Assembly (NCBI GenBank): GCA_045656705.1
Contig: JAZORR010000007.1
Coordinates: forward strand, 1 to 64,000
Source of the DNA: RGIG4576 sp045656705
GTDB taxonomy: Bacteria; Bacteroidota; Bacteroidia; Bacteroidales; Muribaculaceae
Reading direction: 5' to 3'
Length of the DNA: 64,000 nt
This document shows, one piece after another, positions 51,305-59,246 of this stretch. The notes beneath the pieces are model-generated. The model did not search any database, had not been told where the DNA came from, and was given only the letters and a program-made list of their open reading frames with translations. How positions within the stretch are numbered: the first letter of the stretch is position 1; every line of letters starts with the position of its first letter. The position numbers were made by a program, and so were the translations under genes.

Positions 51305-52639
51305 ATGAAAGCATCTGAAGTATTAAATGATTTAAGAAAAAGATTCCCTAATGAACCTGAATATTTGCAGGCAGTGGAGGAAGTTATTACTACAATTGAA
51401 GAAGAATACAACAAACATCCAGAGTTTGAACGCTACAATCTAATAGAACGTTTGTGCTTACCAGATAGAATCTTCTCTTTCCGCATTTCGTGGGTAGATG
51501 ATAAGGGTAAAGTGCAAAATAATATGGGTTATCGTATACAACATAATAATGCCATTGGTCCTTATAAAGGTGGTATTCGTTTCCACTCATCGGTAAACCA
51601 ATCAATTTTGAAGTTCTTGGCTTTTGAACAAACTTTCAAAAATTCGCTTACTACATTGCCTATGGGTGGAGGTAAGGGTGGTTCCGATTTCAATCCTAAA
51701 GGAAAAAGCGATATGGAAGTGATGCGTTTTTGCCAAGCGTATGTAGCAGAGTTGTGGCGTCATATTGGTGCCGAAACCGATGTGCCTGCTGGTGATATTG
51801 GTGTGGGAGGTCGTGAAGTTGGCTATATGTATGGCTACTATAAGAAAATGGCACGCGAGAATACCGGAACTTTTACAGGCAAAGGTCTTGAATTTGGTGG
51901 TTCGCTTGTGCGTCCAGAAGCTACCGGTTATGGCAATGTGTATTTCTTGCTGAATATGCTTGCTACGCGTGGTATTGACATAAAGGGTAAGAAAGTTGCT
52001 ATTTCTGGTTCGGGTAATGTGGCTACTTATACAGCTAAAAAACTTTTATCTCTTGGGGCAAAAGTTGTGACTATGAGCGACTCAAATGGTACTATCTATG
52101 TACCAGAAGGTATTACAGAAGAACAACTTGACTTTATCTTTACACTAAAGAATATTTATCGTGGAAGAATAAAGGAATTTGCTGAAGAGTATGGATGTGA
52201 ATATTTCGACGGCGAACGCCCTTGGAAAGTGAAGTGTGATATCGCTATGCCAAGTGCTACACAAAACGAAATAGATGGGGACGATGCAAAGATGCTCCTT
52301 GATAATGGTGTGATTGCAGTGAGCGAAGGTGCTAATATGCCTTCTACTCCAGATGCTGTGCGTCAATTCCTTGAAGCTAAGATACTTTATGCTCCAGGTA
52401 AGGCTGCTAATGCAGGTGGTGTGTCGGTTTCAGGTCTTGAAATGGCTCAAAACTCACAAAAGTTCTCTTGGAGTGAGGAAGAGGTAGATGAAAAACTTCA
52501 AAGCATTATGAAGAATATTCATGAACAATGTGTGAAGTATGGAACTGAAGCCGATGGTACTATAAACTATGTGAAAGGTGCTAATGTTGCTGGATTTATG
52601 AAGGTTGCTAAAGCAATGATGGCACAAGGTATCATTTGA
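51305..52639 (+). CDS. gdhA: Glutamate dehydrogenase (probably NADP-specific)
   Basis: A 444-residue hexameric-type enzyme that aminates 2-oxoglutarate to glutamate. The substrate domain has GYRIQHNNAIGPYKGGIRFH, the catalytic-Lys motif LPMGGGKGGSDF, and PAGDIGVGGREVGYM. The Rossmann domain has AISGSGNVATYTAKKL and MSDSNGTIY; the Ser/Asn after the second strand fits NADP use, though this is indirect. The start is ATG 51305; the in-frame TTG at 51299 is not needed. Length matches the 440-450 residue bacterial class. Confidence 0.96.
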   Translation: MKASEVLNDLRKRFPNEPEYLQAVEEVITTIEEEYNKHPEFERYNLIERLCLPDRIFSFRISWVDDKGKVQNNMGYRIQHNNAIGPYKGGIRFHSSVNQSILKFLAFEQTFKNSLTTLPMGGGKGGSDFNPKGKSDMEVMRFCQAYVAELWRHIGAETDVPAGDIGVGGREVGYMYGYYKKMARENTGTFTGKGLEFGGSLVRPEATGYGNVYFLLNMLATRGIDIKGKKVAISGSGNVATYTAKKLLSLGAKVVTMSDSNGTIYVPEGITEEQLDFIFTLKNIYRGRIKEFAEEYGCEYFDGERPWKVKCDIAMPSATQNEIDGDDAKMLLDNGVIAVSEGANMPSTPDAVRQFLEAKILYAPGKAANAGGVSVSGLEMAQNSQKFSWSEEEVDEKLQSIMKNIHEQCVKYGTEADGTINYVKGANVAGFMKVAKAMMAQGII

Positions 52640-52660
52640 TAAAAATGTGATTATAAAATT

Positions 52661-52695
52661 AATGCGCTGAACTCATTTTTGAGAACAGCGCATTT
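52661..52695. terminator. Bidirectional terminator between gdhA and the C10 peptidase gene
   Basis: AATGCGCTG pairs with CAGCGCATT, with a T-rich loop and T runs on both sides. Confidence 0.78.
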
Positions 52696-52706
52696 GTTTT
52701 ATAGCT

Positions 52707-54311
52707 TTATTCTTCCCAATTTGGGAATAGAATTACTTCGGCTGGTTCGGTAGTTGAGAGTGTTTTGTATGTTCTGTCGTTGTGCTCAAAGTATTCGGCT
52801 GTTACTGTGTAGTTCTTGTTTTTGAGTTTAAGGGCGCTATTAGGAATAGTGATGTGATAATCAACCTCAGTGCCTGAATATACTGAAGCCATCATCGAAA
52901 AGCTATGAGTTTCGCCATCGACAGTGATATTAATATGCAGTTTGTTCTCGAAATTGTTTTGAGAAGGGTTTTTGAGCGCCAAAAGGAAACTTGTTCCGTT
53001 AGATTCGGGAACTTTCACCTCTGTGATAGGTTCACGCAAAAATAGGCGTGATGGCAGAGTCCTGTTAGGTGGAATAGAAAGGTGAATCTGATCATTTTCA
53101 ACTTTCATCTTTATAATAGTAGGCAAGCATTCAATAGGTTTTTCCCATGAAGGATAATCGGAGTTGCGAGACACTAAGTACATTTCATAGTCTCCGTTCT
53201 CGAGATAATCAGGTAGCTTGAATTGTCGAAGTAATTCTCTTGAACCTATGCGTGGTAGTTTGATGGTGTAAATGTCAAGAACTGTATATAGCTCAGAATC
53301 CTTATAAATACCTAAAGAATATTGAAGCGTTTCGTTAAAGATGTTATAATTTTCAACACTTGTTTCAAAATAAAACGATTCATCGTTGTTGAAAGTCCAT
53401 TCGGTTTCGTAAGGATTGCTGTTGATGACGATAGGTGATGTAATCATCATAGAACGATTCTTGTAGATTGTGTCGGTTTCGGTTTGAATGAAATCGGTAA
53501 TCATGCGTTGGCTATTAGAATAGCAAGTGTGTTCATTACCAGGAAATTTATAAGAATTATTATTTAATATGTTTAGGTCGGTGAATTTGTTGTTGTCTCC
53601 ACCATGTCCATAGTTGGCGTGATATTCACCTTTCGTGTTTACGCCATCTATTACTAAAGCATGTCCATATCGTTTAGACTCACCGGTGTTGTCGATGTAA
53701 TTATGATATGCTGCATAATATATAGGTTTATTAGCTTGCAATTGCTCATTGATTAAAGATTTCCATTCTTCGGTTGTGTAATGATAACGATGTCTTATGA
53801 TGGTTTTCGGCGAAAGGTGTAAGTGATGATGTAGTCCCCACAAAGTAATTCCATTTGTAGTGGTTGAACTGCCATCGTCATTAAAATGAGTGTGCATTGC
53901 AATGCTTACTTGAAAAAGGAAGTCGGCAACCGACTTGGCATAGATATCAGAGTGGTCGCGTTTCTTAGAAATATTATAAGAGTTTCTAATAAATCCCCAA
54001 TTAAATTTAGATTCTTCAAAGTGTTTTATAATAAGTATAGAGTCATTTCGATTCTTTCCATAGCTGTAATATGCCTTTGTACCATAACCGTGGTCAAGAA
54101 TGCGATGATAGTTGAGTATTTGACCAGCCGCCACAGCACCACAGCCAATAGGCGTTTTGTTGTTGCGATTGCCAAATGGAGCGGCATTATTGAAAGGCGA
54201 GTGTTGGTGCCAATTAGAGTTAAGAATTGGTTTGATATCAATAGCTTCTTGTGCGTAAGAACCGAAGATGCTTGATAATAGTGCAATTAAGACGAATGTT
54301 ATATAACGCAT
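52707..54311 (-). CDS. Secreted C10-family (streptopain-like) cysteine peptidase
   Basis: A 534-residue exported protein with a signal peptide (MRYITFVLIALLSS..GSYA, cleavage near 20). The peptidase domain spans about 30-265. Catalytic Cys57 lies in TPIGCGAVAAGQILNYH and His217 in RYGHALVIDGV. The usual NWGWGG motif is replaced by NYGHGGDNN (about 233-240). About 270 residues of beta-rich sequence follow, without a recognised domain. The catalytic Cys sits only ~37 residues after the signal site, so the classical propeptide (about 120 residues in streptopain) is missing. Substrate unknown. A minus-strand -7 box lies at 54334-54341. Confidence 0.82.
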   Translation of the reverse strand: MRYITFVLIALLSSIFGSYAQEAIDIKPILNSNWHQHSPFNNAAPFGNRNNKTPIGCGAVAAGQILNYHRILDHGYGTKAYYSYGKNRNDSILIIKHFEESKFNWGFIRNSYNISKKRDHSDIYAKSVADFLFQVSIAMHTHFNDDGSSTTTNGITLWGLHHHLHLSPKTIIRHRYHYTTEEWKSLINEQLQANKPIYYAAYHNYIDNTGESKRYGHALVIDGVNTKGEYHANYGHGGDNNKFTDLNILNNNSYKFPGNEHTCYSNSQRMITDFIQTETDTIYKNRSMMITSPIVINSNPYETEWTFNNDESFYFETSVENYNIFNETLQYSLGIYKDSELYTVLDIYTIKLPRIGSRELLRQFKLPDYLENGDYEMYLVSRNSDYPSWEKPIECLPTIIKMKVENDQIHLSIPPNRTLPSRLFLREPITEVKVPESNGTSFLLALKNPSQNNFENKLHINITVDGETHSFSMMASVYSGTEVDYHITIPNSALKLKNKNYTVTAEYFEHNDRTYKTLSTTEPAEVILFPNWEE

Positions 54312-54333
54312 AAATATGAATGATTTGTTCTTA

Positions 54334-54341
54334 CAAAAGTA
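54334..54341 (-). promoter_or_regulatory. Bacteroidota -7 promoter box for the C10 peptidase gene
   Basis: The minus strand reads TACTTTTG, 22 bp before the ATG at 54311. No clean -33 box. Confidence 0.45.
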
Positions 54342-54415
54342 ATAAAATTTTGAGGTAAGATAAAATAAGTGATAAAAAAGTGATGAATGTGAGATGAAAA
54401 TTCAAAATGCTTGCG

Positions 54416-54423
54416 TATCTTTG
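54416..54423 (+). promoter_or_regulatory. Bacteroidota -7 promoter box for the TlpA-like gene
   Basis: TATCTTTG, 55 bp before the ATG; no clean -33 box. Confidence 0.5.
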
Positions 54424-54478
54424 TAAATTGAGAAATTATTGGAATGTAAATAATTAAAACTAAATAAAAAATCGAGAA

Positions 54479-55483
54479 ATGAAAAAGTTATTTTTTGGAG
54501 CAATGGCGGCATTGATGATGATGTCGTGTGCCGACAACAAGTATTCTGTAACTGCTGTGTTCTCAAACTCAGACAATGACGGAAAAACAGTGTATCTTAC
54601 AAATTATGATACAGGTGATACATTGCAAAGTGCTGAAGTGAAAAACAAATGTGTGCGTTTTGAGGGTGAGGTGGAAACATCTTTCATAGCTCGTTTGGCA
54701 ATGCAAAAGGGTAGAGTGCAATTTGTAGTTGAACCAGGTGATGTCGTAATTGATACTCTTGGCAATGCTTCTGGTACTCCAAGCAACGTAGCATTTGAAA
54801 ATATGAATGCTAATTTGAAAACAGTTTTGAGTGATACTACTCTAAAGGGTGACGATAAAATGAAAGCATACTTGGTGGCCCTTGATGAAGCATACCAAGC
54901 AAATATTAATAATCCTGTAGGTTATTATGCCTTTGTACAAGGTATGTACTACAAGTATGAAAATAAGGCTCAACTTGATTCTGCTCTTGCTCTTGCTCCA
55001 GCAAACTACAAAGAATATAATCGTATTGCAAAGCAAGTGAAAGCATTTACTCAATTGGAATTGACTGCTGAAGGCAAGATGTTTAGTGATTTTACAATAA
55101 AGGGTGCCGACGGTACAGAACAAAAACTTTCCGACTATGTTGGTAGAGGTAACTATGTCCTTGTAGATTTCTGGGCAAGTTGGTGTGGTCCATGCCGTCG
55201 TGAAATTCCTGTAATTAAGAGTATTCTTGAAAAGCATAGCAAGAAAGGTTTGTCTGTACTTGGCGTAGCAGTATGGGATAAGGTGGAAGATACTAAGCAT
55301 GCAATGGAAGAACTTAATATCGAATGGCCTGTAATCTTAGATGCTCAAGCTATTCCAACTGATATGTATGGTGTATCTGGTATTCCACACATTATTCTTT
55401 TTGCACCAGATGGAACTATCGTATCTCGTGGTTTGCAAGGTAAAGACCTCGTGAATGCTGTGGATGCTGAATTGAATAAGTAA
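54479..55483 (+). CDS. TlpA-like thiol-disulfide oxidoreductase lipoprotein
   Basis: A 334-residue lipoprotein: signal peptide with lipobox MMSC and lipidated Cys17. Residues about 20-125 form a DUF4369-like domain (YLTNYDTGDTLQSAEV, FVVEPGDVVIDT), then a helical linker. The AhpC/TSA-thioredoxin domain (about 200-334) has the redox motif WCGPC at 235-239 in DFWASWCGPCRREIP and a cis-Pro loop VSGIPHIILF. It should reduce or exchange disulfides in periplasmic proteins. Many Bacteroidota genomes hold several such proteins; the specific partner is unknown. The terminator at 55505-55540 closes it. Confidence 0.92.
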   Translation: MKKLFFGAMAALMMMSCADNKYSVTAVFSNSDNDGKTVYLTNYDTGDTLQSAEVKNKCVRFEGEVETSFIARLAMQKGRVQFVVEPGDVVIDTLGNASGTPSNVAFENMNANLKTVLSDTTLKGDDKMKAYLVALDEAYQANINNPVGYYAFVQGMYYKYENKAQLDSALALAPANYKEYNRIAKQVKAFTQLELTAEGKMFSDFTIKGADGTEQKLSDYVGRGNYVLVDFWASWCGPCRREIPVIKSILEKHSKKGLSVLGVAVWDKVEDTKHAMEELNIEWPVILDAQAIPTDMYGVSGIPHIILFAPDGTIVSRGLQGKDLVNAVDAELNK

Positions 55484-55504
55484 TATATTCTAAAAAATAA
55501 TGTA

Positions 55505-55540
55505 AATACGGAGTATCGCTTAGAGCAGTACTCCGTATTT
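55505..55540. terminator. Bidirectional terminator between the TlpA-like gene and dprA
   Basis: Perfect 11-bp stem AATACGGAGTA/TACTCCGTATT followed by TCTTTTG. Confidence 0.82.
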
Positions 55541-55567
55541 CTTTTGTTGTATCGTAAGTATATCTAC

Positions 55568-56689
55568 TTATAAAAGCATATATTTTGCACCTGGAAGAGA
55601 TTGTATGATACCCTTAAATTCAAGTTCAATAAGTGTGCCCATAAGTTGCGACATTGGCATAGATAGGGTGTTGCAAAGAACATTGATATGCGTCTCGTTA
55701 TTTTGTTGAAGATAATCTACAATTCTTTGCTCCTCGTCAGAAATATCTTGAAATATAGACATCTGTTTTGCGTCCTTGTTTGATGTAAATGTTTCCCAAC
55801 GCATCGCTGCTACCAAGTCGCTTGCCGATGTTATGAGAGATGCCGAATTGGAGCGAATCAATTTGTTACAACCTTTTGAATATGTATCATTTATACGACC
55901 TGGCACAGCGAAGACATCTCGGTTATAACTTGATGCTATTCCAGCAGTAATAAGTGAGCCACCTTTTTCAGCCGATTCCACCACGAGCGTGCAATCAGCA
56001 AGTCCAGCAACAATGCGATTGCGTGCTACGAAATTGCCTGGATGAATTTTGTCGGTCGACATATAGTCGGTAATTAATGAACCATTGCTATTTATGATAT
56101 CGATAGCATCTTTGCGATGTGTAGATGGATATATGGTGTTAAGGCCATGGGCAAGAACCGCCACAGTTGGGATGTTGTTGTTTATTGCTGCACGATGTGC
56201 ATATATATCAATGCCATAGGCAAGACCACTCACTATTACCACATCATCCACCAAGCTTTTTATTTCTTCGATAAATTTTTCACAGAAATGTTTTCCGTAG
56301 GCAGTACCGTGTCGAGTGCCAACGATGCTAATTATTTTCGATGCATTAAGATTGCAATCACCTTTAGAATAATATAATATAGGTGCATCGTGGGTATGTG
56401 ATAACCTTGATGGATAATCGTTATCGGTGAAATAGGTGGTTTTAATTCTGTTTTTTGTGACGAAATCATTTTCAACTTTAGCTTTATCTAATATCTCTTG
56501 ACGATAGGCATACTCAGTCATCTTCACTTTAGTTTGAAGTATACTTTGTAGTTCCTTTTCAGATAAAGTGAAGAATTCTATTTCGTTGGGAATGATATCG
56601 AGAATTTTTTGAGCAAGTTCATATCCCATACCTCTTACCGAAGCAAAGGCTATGCGATAGGTGAGTAAATCTGTTTCACTGATTGACAT
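55568..56689 (-). CDS. dprA: DNA-processing protein DprA
   Basis: A 373-residue cytosolic protein that loads RecA on incoming single-stranded DNA in natural transformation and also appears in species not known to be competent. An N-terminal helical (SAM-like) region (about 1-75) is followed by the Rossmann-like DNA_processg_A domain (about 80-290; SIVGTRHGTAYGKHFC, SGLAYGIDIYAHRAA, EKGGSLITAG, DVFAVPGRI). The C-terminal winged helix (about 310-373; LPGAKYMLL) is complete. The thioesterase gene lies 9 bp upstream on the same strand. Confidence 0.95.
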   Translation of the reverse strand: MSISETDLLTYRIAFASVRGMGYELAQKILDIIPNEIEFFTLSEKELQSILQTKVKMTEYAYRQEILDKAKVENDFVTKNRIKTTYFTDNDYPSRLSHTHDAPILYYSKGDCNLNASKIISIVGTRHGTAYGKHFCEKFIEEIKSLVDDVVIVSGLAYGIDIYAHRAAINNNIPTVAVLAHGLNTIYPSTHRKDAIDIINSNGSLITDYMSTDKIHPGNFVARNRIVAGLADCTLVVESAEKGGSLITAGIASSYNRDVFAVPGRINDTYSKGCNKLIRSNSASLITSASDLVAAMRWETFTSNKDAKQMSIFQDISDEEQRIVDYLQQNNETHINVLCNTLSMPMSQLMGTLIELEFKGIIQSLPGAKYMLL

Positions 56690-56698
56690 AGGGTAGGA

Positions 56699-57106
56699 TT
56701 ATTTCGTCAAAAACTTATTAAATGCATTGGCAAGTTCTTCGCCTCGGGTGAGTCTACCGTTTTTAGTGCATACACAACTTACCACAGCTTCAATTGCTTG
56801 AGCTCCTGTATTTTTGTTGAAGATGGCTTGGTGAAATATAAATCGAGGACCTTGCATTTCTACCCACAACTTACTTTCCATAATATCACCACTTCGTAGA
56901 GGCACTTTGTAATCTATTTCTATGCGATTTACCACAGGGTCGATACCTTGTTCGTGCATATCCTTAAATGAAAACCCAGCCCAATCACAAAATAGATGGC
57001 GAGTGTGTTCAAGATAATGCTGATAGTTGGCATTATTAACTATGCCTTGACAATCGAGTTCGTAGTCGCGAACTGCAATTTCTGTAGAGAATATGTAATC
57101 TTTCAT
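56699..57106 (-). CDS. Acyl-CoA thioesterase, 4HBT/YbgC-like
   Basis: A 135-residue single hot-dog-fold protein. The catalytic motif region is VRDYELDCQGIVNNANYQHYLEHTR (core D-C-Q-G-I-V-N-N-A-N-Y), matching YbgC/4-hydroxybenzoyl-CoA thioesterases. The substrate acyl group is unknown. It is the first gene of a two-gene run with dprA. A minus-strand -7 box TACTTTTG lies at 57127-57134, 20 bp before the ATG. Confidence 0.88.
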   Translation of the reverse strand: MKDYIFSTEIAVRDYELDCQGIVNNANYQHYLEHTRHLFCDWAGFSFKDMHEQGIDPVVNRIEIDYKVPLRSGDIMESKLWVEMQGPRFIFHQAIFNKNTGAQAIEAVVSCVCTKNGRLTRGEELANAFNKFLTK

Positions 57107-57126
57107 TAAATTTCTTCTTTATTTTA

Positions 57127-57134
57127 CAAAAGTA
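57127..57134 (-). promoter_or_regulatory. Bacteroidota -7 promoter box for the thioesterase-dprA pair
   Basis: The minus strand reads TACTTTTG, 20 bp before the ATG at 57106. Confidence 0.5.
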
Positions 57135-57148
57135 CGATTTTTTTGCAC

Positions 57149-57156
57149 TATCTTTG
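57149..57156 (+). promoter_or_regulatory. Bacteroidota -7 promoter box for the Ntn-hydrolase gene
   Basis: TATCTTTG, 27 bp before the ATG at 57184; it is divergent from the thioesterase promoter 14 bp away. Confidence 0.55.
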
Positions 57157-57183
57157 AATATTGTAATTAAAAAATATAGAAAT

Positions 57184-58311
57184 ATGAAAAAAATTATATT
57201 GACAGTGCTTGCAGCATTTGCCGTGAATAGCGCATTTGCTTGTACATCTGCAATTATTGCAGCGAAGAATACAACTAATGGCAGACCATTGTTATGGAAG
57301 CATCGTGACACAGGTGAAGAAAATAACAAGGTGGAACGTACACCAGCTCAAGATGGAAAATTTGAGTATGTGGCATTGTATAATGCAAGTGACTCAGCTC
57401 TTGTAGATGCTTGGATGGGATACAATAGCACAGGTTTCGCAATCATGAATACTGCTTCATATAATCTTAAAGATGATAAAATCTCTTATAAGGATATGGA
57501 CAAGGAAGGTGTGCTTATGAAACGCGCATTAGAGGTGTGTAAATCGGTAGATGATTTTAGAGTTTTGCTTGACACATTGAAGCGTCCTATGCTTGTTGAG
57601 GCAAATTTTGGTGTGATTGATGCATTCGGAAATGGTGCTTATTTCGAAACTAATAATTATACTTATAAGGAATTTAATCTTGCAGATACTGAAGATGGTA
57701 TTTTGATTAGAACTAACTATTCTCATTCAGGTCGTGTGGATGATGATGGTATGGGATACATTCGTGAGCAAAATATGAAGGAACTCGTGGTTCCTTATTT
57801 GGCGAAGAAGAATTTCACTCCAGCTACTTTTACCGAAGATTTCTCTCGTAGATTCTATCACAGTTTGCTCGGTAAGGATTATACTGATAGTGGCGAAAAG
57901 TGGATTATCGATCAAGATTTCATCCCACGCCGTAGTTCTACCGCTACAACAGTAATTGAAGGTATTAAACCTGGTGAGAATCCTATGCTTACTACAATGT
58001 GGATAGGTATCGGTTATCCTCCATGTTCTGAAATTCGTTATGTATGGCTTGGTGAAAATGGTCTGCCTGAAGATCTTCGTGGTACTGGTAAAAATGGTCA
58101 TTCTAAACTATGTGATATCGTAGTTGCACGCAAACATAAAGTGTTCTCAATTAAGCGTGGTAGCGGTAAGCATTATTTGAATCTCGAATTGCTATATAAT
58201 GCCGAAGGTACAGGTTTTGCACAAGTAGCTAAAGAAAAGAATAAGAAAACGTATAAAGAAGGTTACGCAAAACTTGAAAAGCGTAGAAAACAATTAAATA
58301 AGAAGAAATAA
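57184..58311 (+). CDS. Secreted C45/choloylglycine-type N-terminal nucleophile hydrolase
   Basis: A 375-residue exported protein. The signal peptide (MKKIILTVLAAFAVNSAFA) ends directly before Cys20, and the mature protein should begin CTSAIIAAKNTTNGRPLLWK. An N-terminal Cys nucleophile followed by an Arg-rich RDTG loop is the pattern of linear-amide Ntn hydrolases such as acyl-CoA:6-APA acyltransferase and carcinine hydrolase. Signal peptidase I cleavage would therefore activate the enzyme. Substrate unknown; an amide in the periplasm or gut lumen (N-acyl amino acid, bile-acid-like) is possible. I chose ATG 57184 over TTG 57154, because the latter is inside the promoter box. The DMT gene follows 14 bp downstream. 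Confidence 0.82.
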   Translation: MKKIILTVLAAFAVNSAFACTSAIIAAKNTTNGRPLLWKHRDTGEENNKVERTPAQDGKFEYVALYNASDSALVDAWMGYNSTGFAIMNTASYNLKDDKISYKDMDKEGVLMKRALEVCKSVDDFRVLLDTLKRPMLVEANFGVIDAFGNGAYFETNNYTYKEFNLADTEDGILIRTNYSHSGRVDDDGMGYIREQNMKELVVPYLAKKNFTPATFTEDFSRRFYHSLLGKDYTDSGEKWIIDQDFIPRRSSTATTVIEGIKPGENPMLTTMWIGIGYPPCSEIRYVWLGENGLPEDLRGTGKNGHSKLCDIVVARKHKVFSIKRGSGKHYLNLELLYNAEGTGFAQVAKEKNKKTYKEGYAKLEKRRKQLNKKK

Positions 58312-58325
58312 TAGGTTAAATCAAT

Positions 58326-58712
58326 ATGTGGCAAACTGGCCTTATTACAGTGGTGATGTTGGTTATTTCCAACATCTTTATGACATTTGCTTGGTATGGT
58401 CACCTAAAACTTCAAAGTGCAGGCGTAAGTAGCAATTGGCCTTTGTATGTGGTGATACTTTTCTCTTGGGTGATTGCTTTGGCTGAATATGCGTTTCAAG
58501 TACCAGCTAATAGAATGGGATTCATTGGCAATGGTGGTCCTTTTACGTTGATGCAGTTGAAAGTAATGCAAGAAGCTATAACATTGGTGGTATTTACCGT
58601 ATTTACAATTGTATTTTTCAAAGGCGAACAATTGCATTGGAATCATTTCGTGGCTTTTGCTTTGTTGATAGCCTCTGTATATTTTGTTTTTCTTGATACA
58701 TCATCTAAGTAA
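58326..58712 (+). CDS. Small DMT-family membrane protein (DUF486-like)
   Basis: A 128-residue protein with four hydrophobic segments (about 5-25, 38-58, 75-98, 105-123) and family-typical ISNIFMTFAWYGHLK and FQVPANRMG. DUF486 proteins resemble half-size drug/metabolite transporters; no substrate is known. It starts 14 bp after the Ntn hydrolase, and its stop abuts the next start (TAAATG). Confidence 0.82.
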   Translation: MWQTGLITVVMLVISNIFMTFAWYGHLKLQSAGVSSNWPLYVVILFSWVIALAEYAFQVPANRMGFIGNGGPFTLMQLKVMQEAITLVVFTVFTIVFFKGEQLHWNHFVAFALLIASVYFVFLDTSSK

Positions 58713-59246
58713 ATGATAAAACTCAGTGAAAATAAAATAGGAGTAGTGCAGTATTTGCTTTATTCAATGACTTTATACATGAAAAGCTGGTGGTGGGCAT
58801 ATGTCCTGCCACTTGCTTTATGTTTAGCACTTTCTGTGTGGAATGTGAATTTCTTGTTTGTAGCTGTTATTCTTCTGTTTTTGGTTTTCACAATGATACT
58901 TTTCTTTGTAGTGATATACTACGGACTTGTGGAAGAAAGCCGATACTCTACGCAATCAAAAGAGGTCGTGTTCGATGAGAATGGTGTCGAATTGCACTTG
59001 AAACGTGTAAAAACCACCACTGATGATGAACACAATGAACACACAGAAAGAGAGCAAACTCTTACTGTCGAAGATGAATTTGTTCTGCTTGATTGGGATA
59101 GATTTAAATGTGTGAAAGGTAATGACGACTGCTTGTTGTTATTGTTTAAAAATCCCAAATATTCTCTATTTGCATTACCTTATGAGGTATTTGAAAGCGA
59201 AGACGATTTACGTAATGCACTATCATTCATTCGCTCTCACATTTGA
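58713..59246 (+). CDS. YcxB-like membrane protein of unknown function
   Basis: A 177-residue protein: two adjacent membrane helices (about 24-44 and 46-70) in the first third, then a soluble part with FDENGVELHLKRVKTTTDDEHNEH and a closing LFALPYEVFESEDDLRNALSFIR. The layout resembles YcxB-like proteins, but I cannot assign a function. Its ATG follows the DMT gene stop without a gap. Its last 24 bp overlap the 3' end of the convergent nhaC-like gene (59223-59246), and no terminator separates them. Confidence 0.72.
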   Translation: MIKLSENKIGVVQYLLYSMTLYMKSWWWAYVLPLALCLALSVWNVNFLFVAVILLFLVFTMILFFVVIYYGLVEESRYSTQSKEVVFDENGVELHLKRVKTTTDDEHNEHTEREQTLTVEDEFVLLDWDRFKCVKGNDDCLLLLFKNPKYSLFALPYEVFESEDDLRNALSFIRSHI

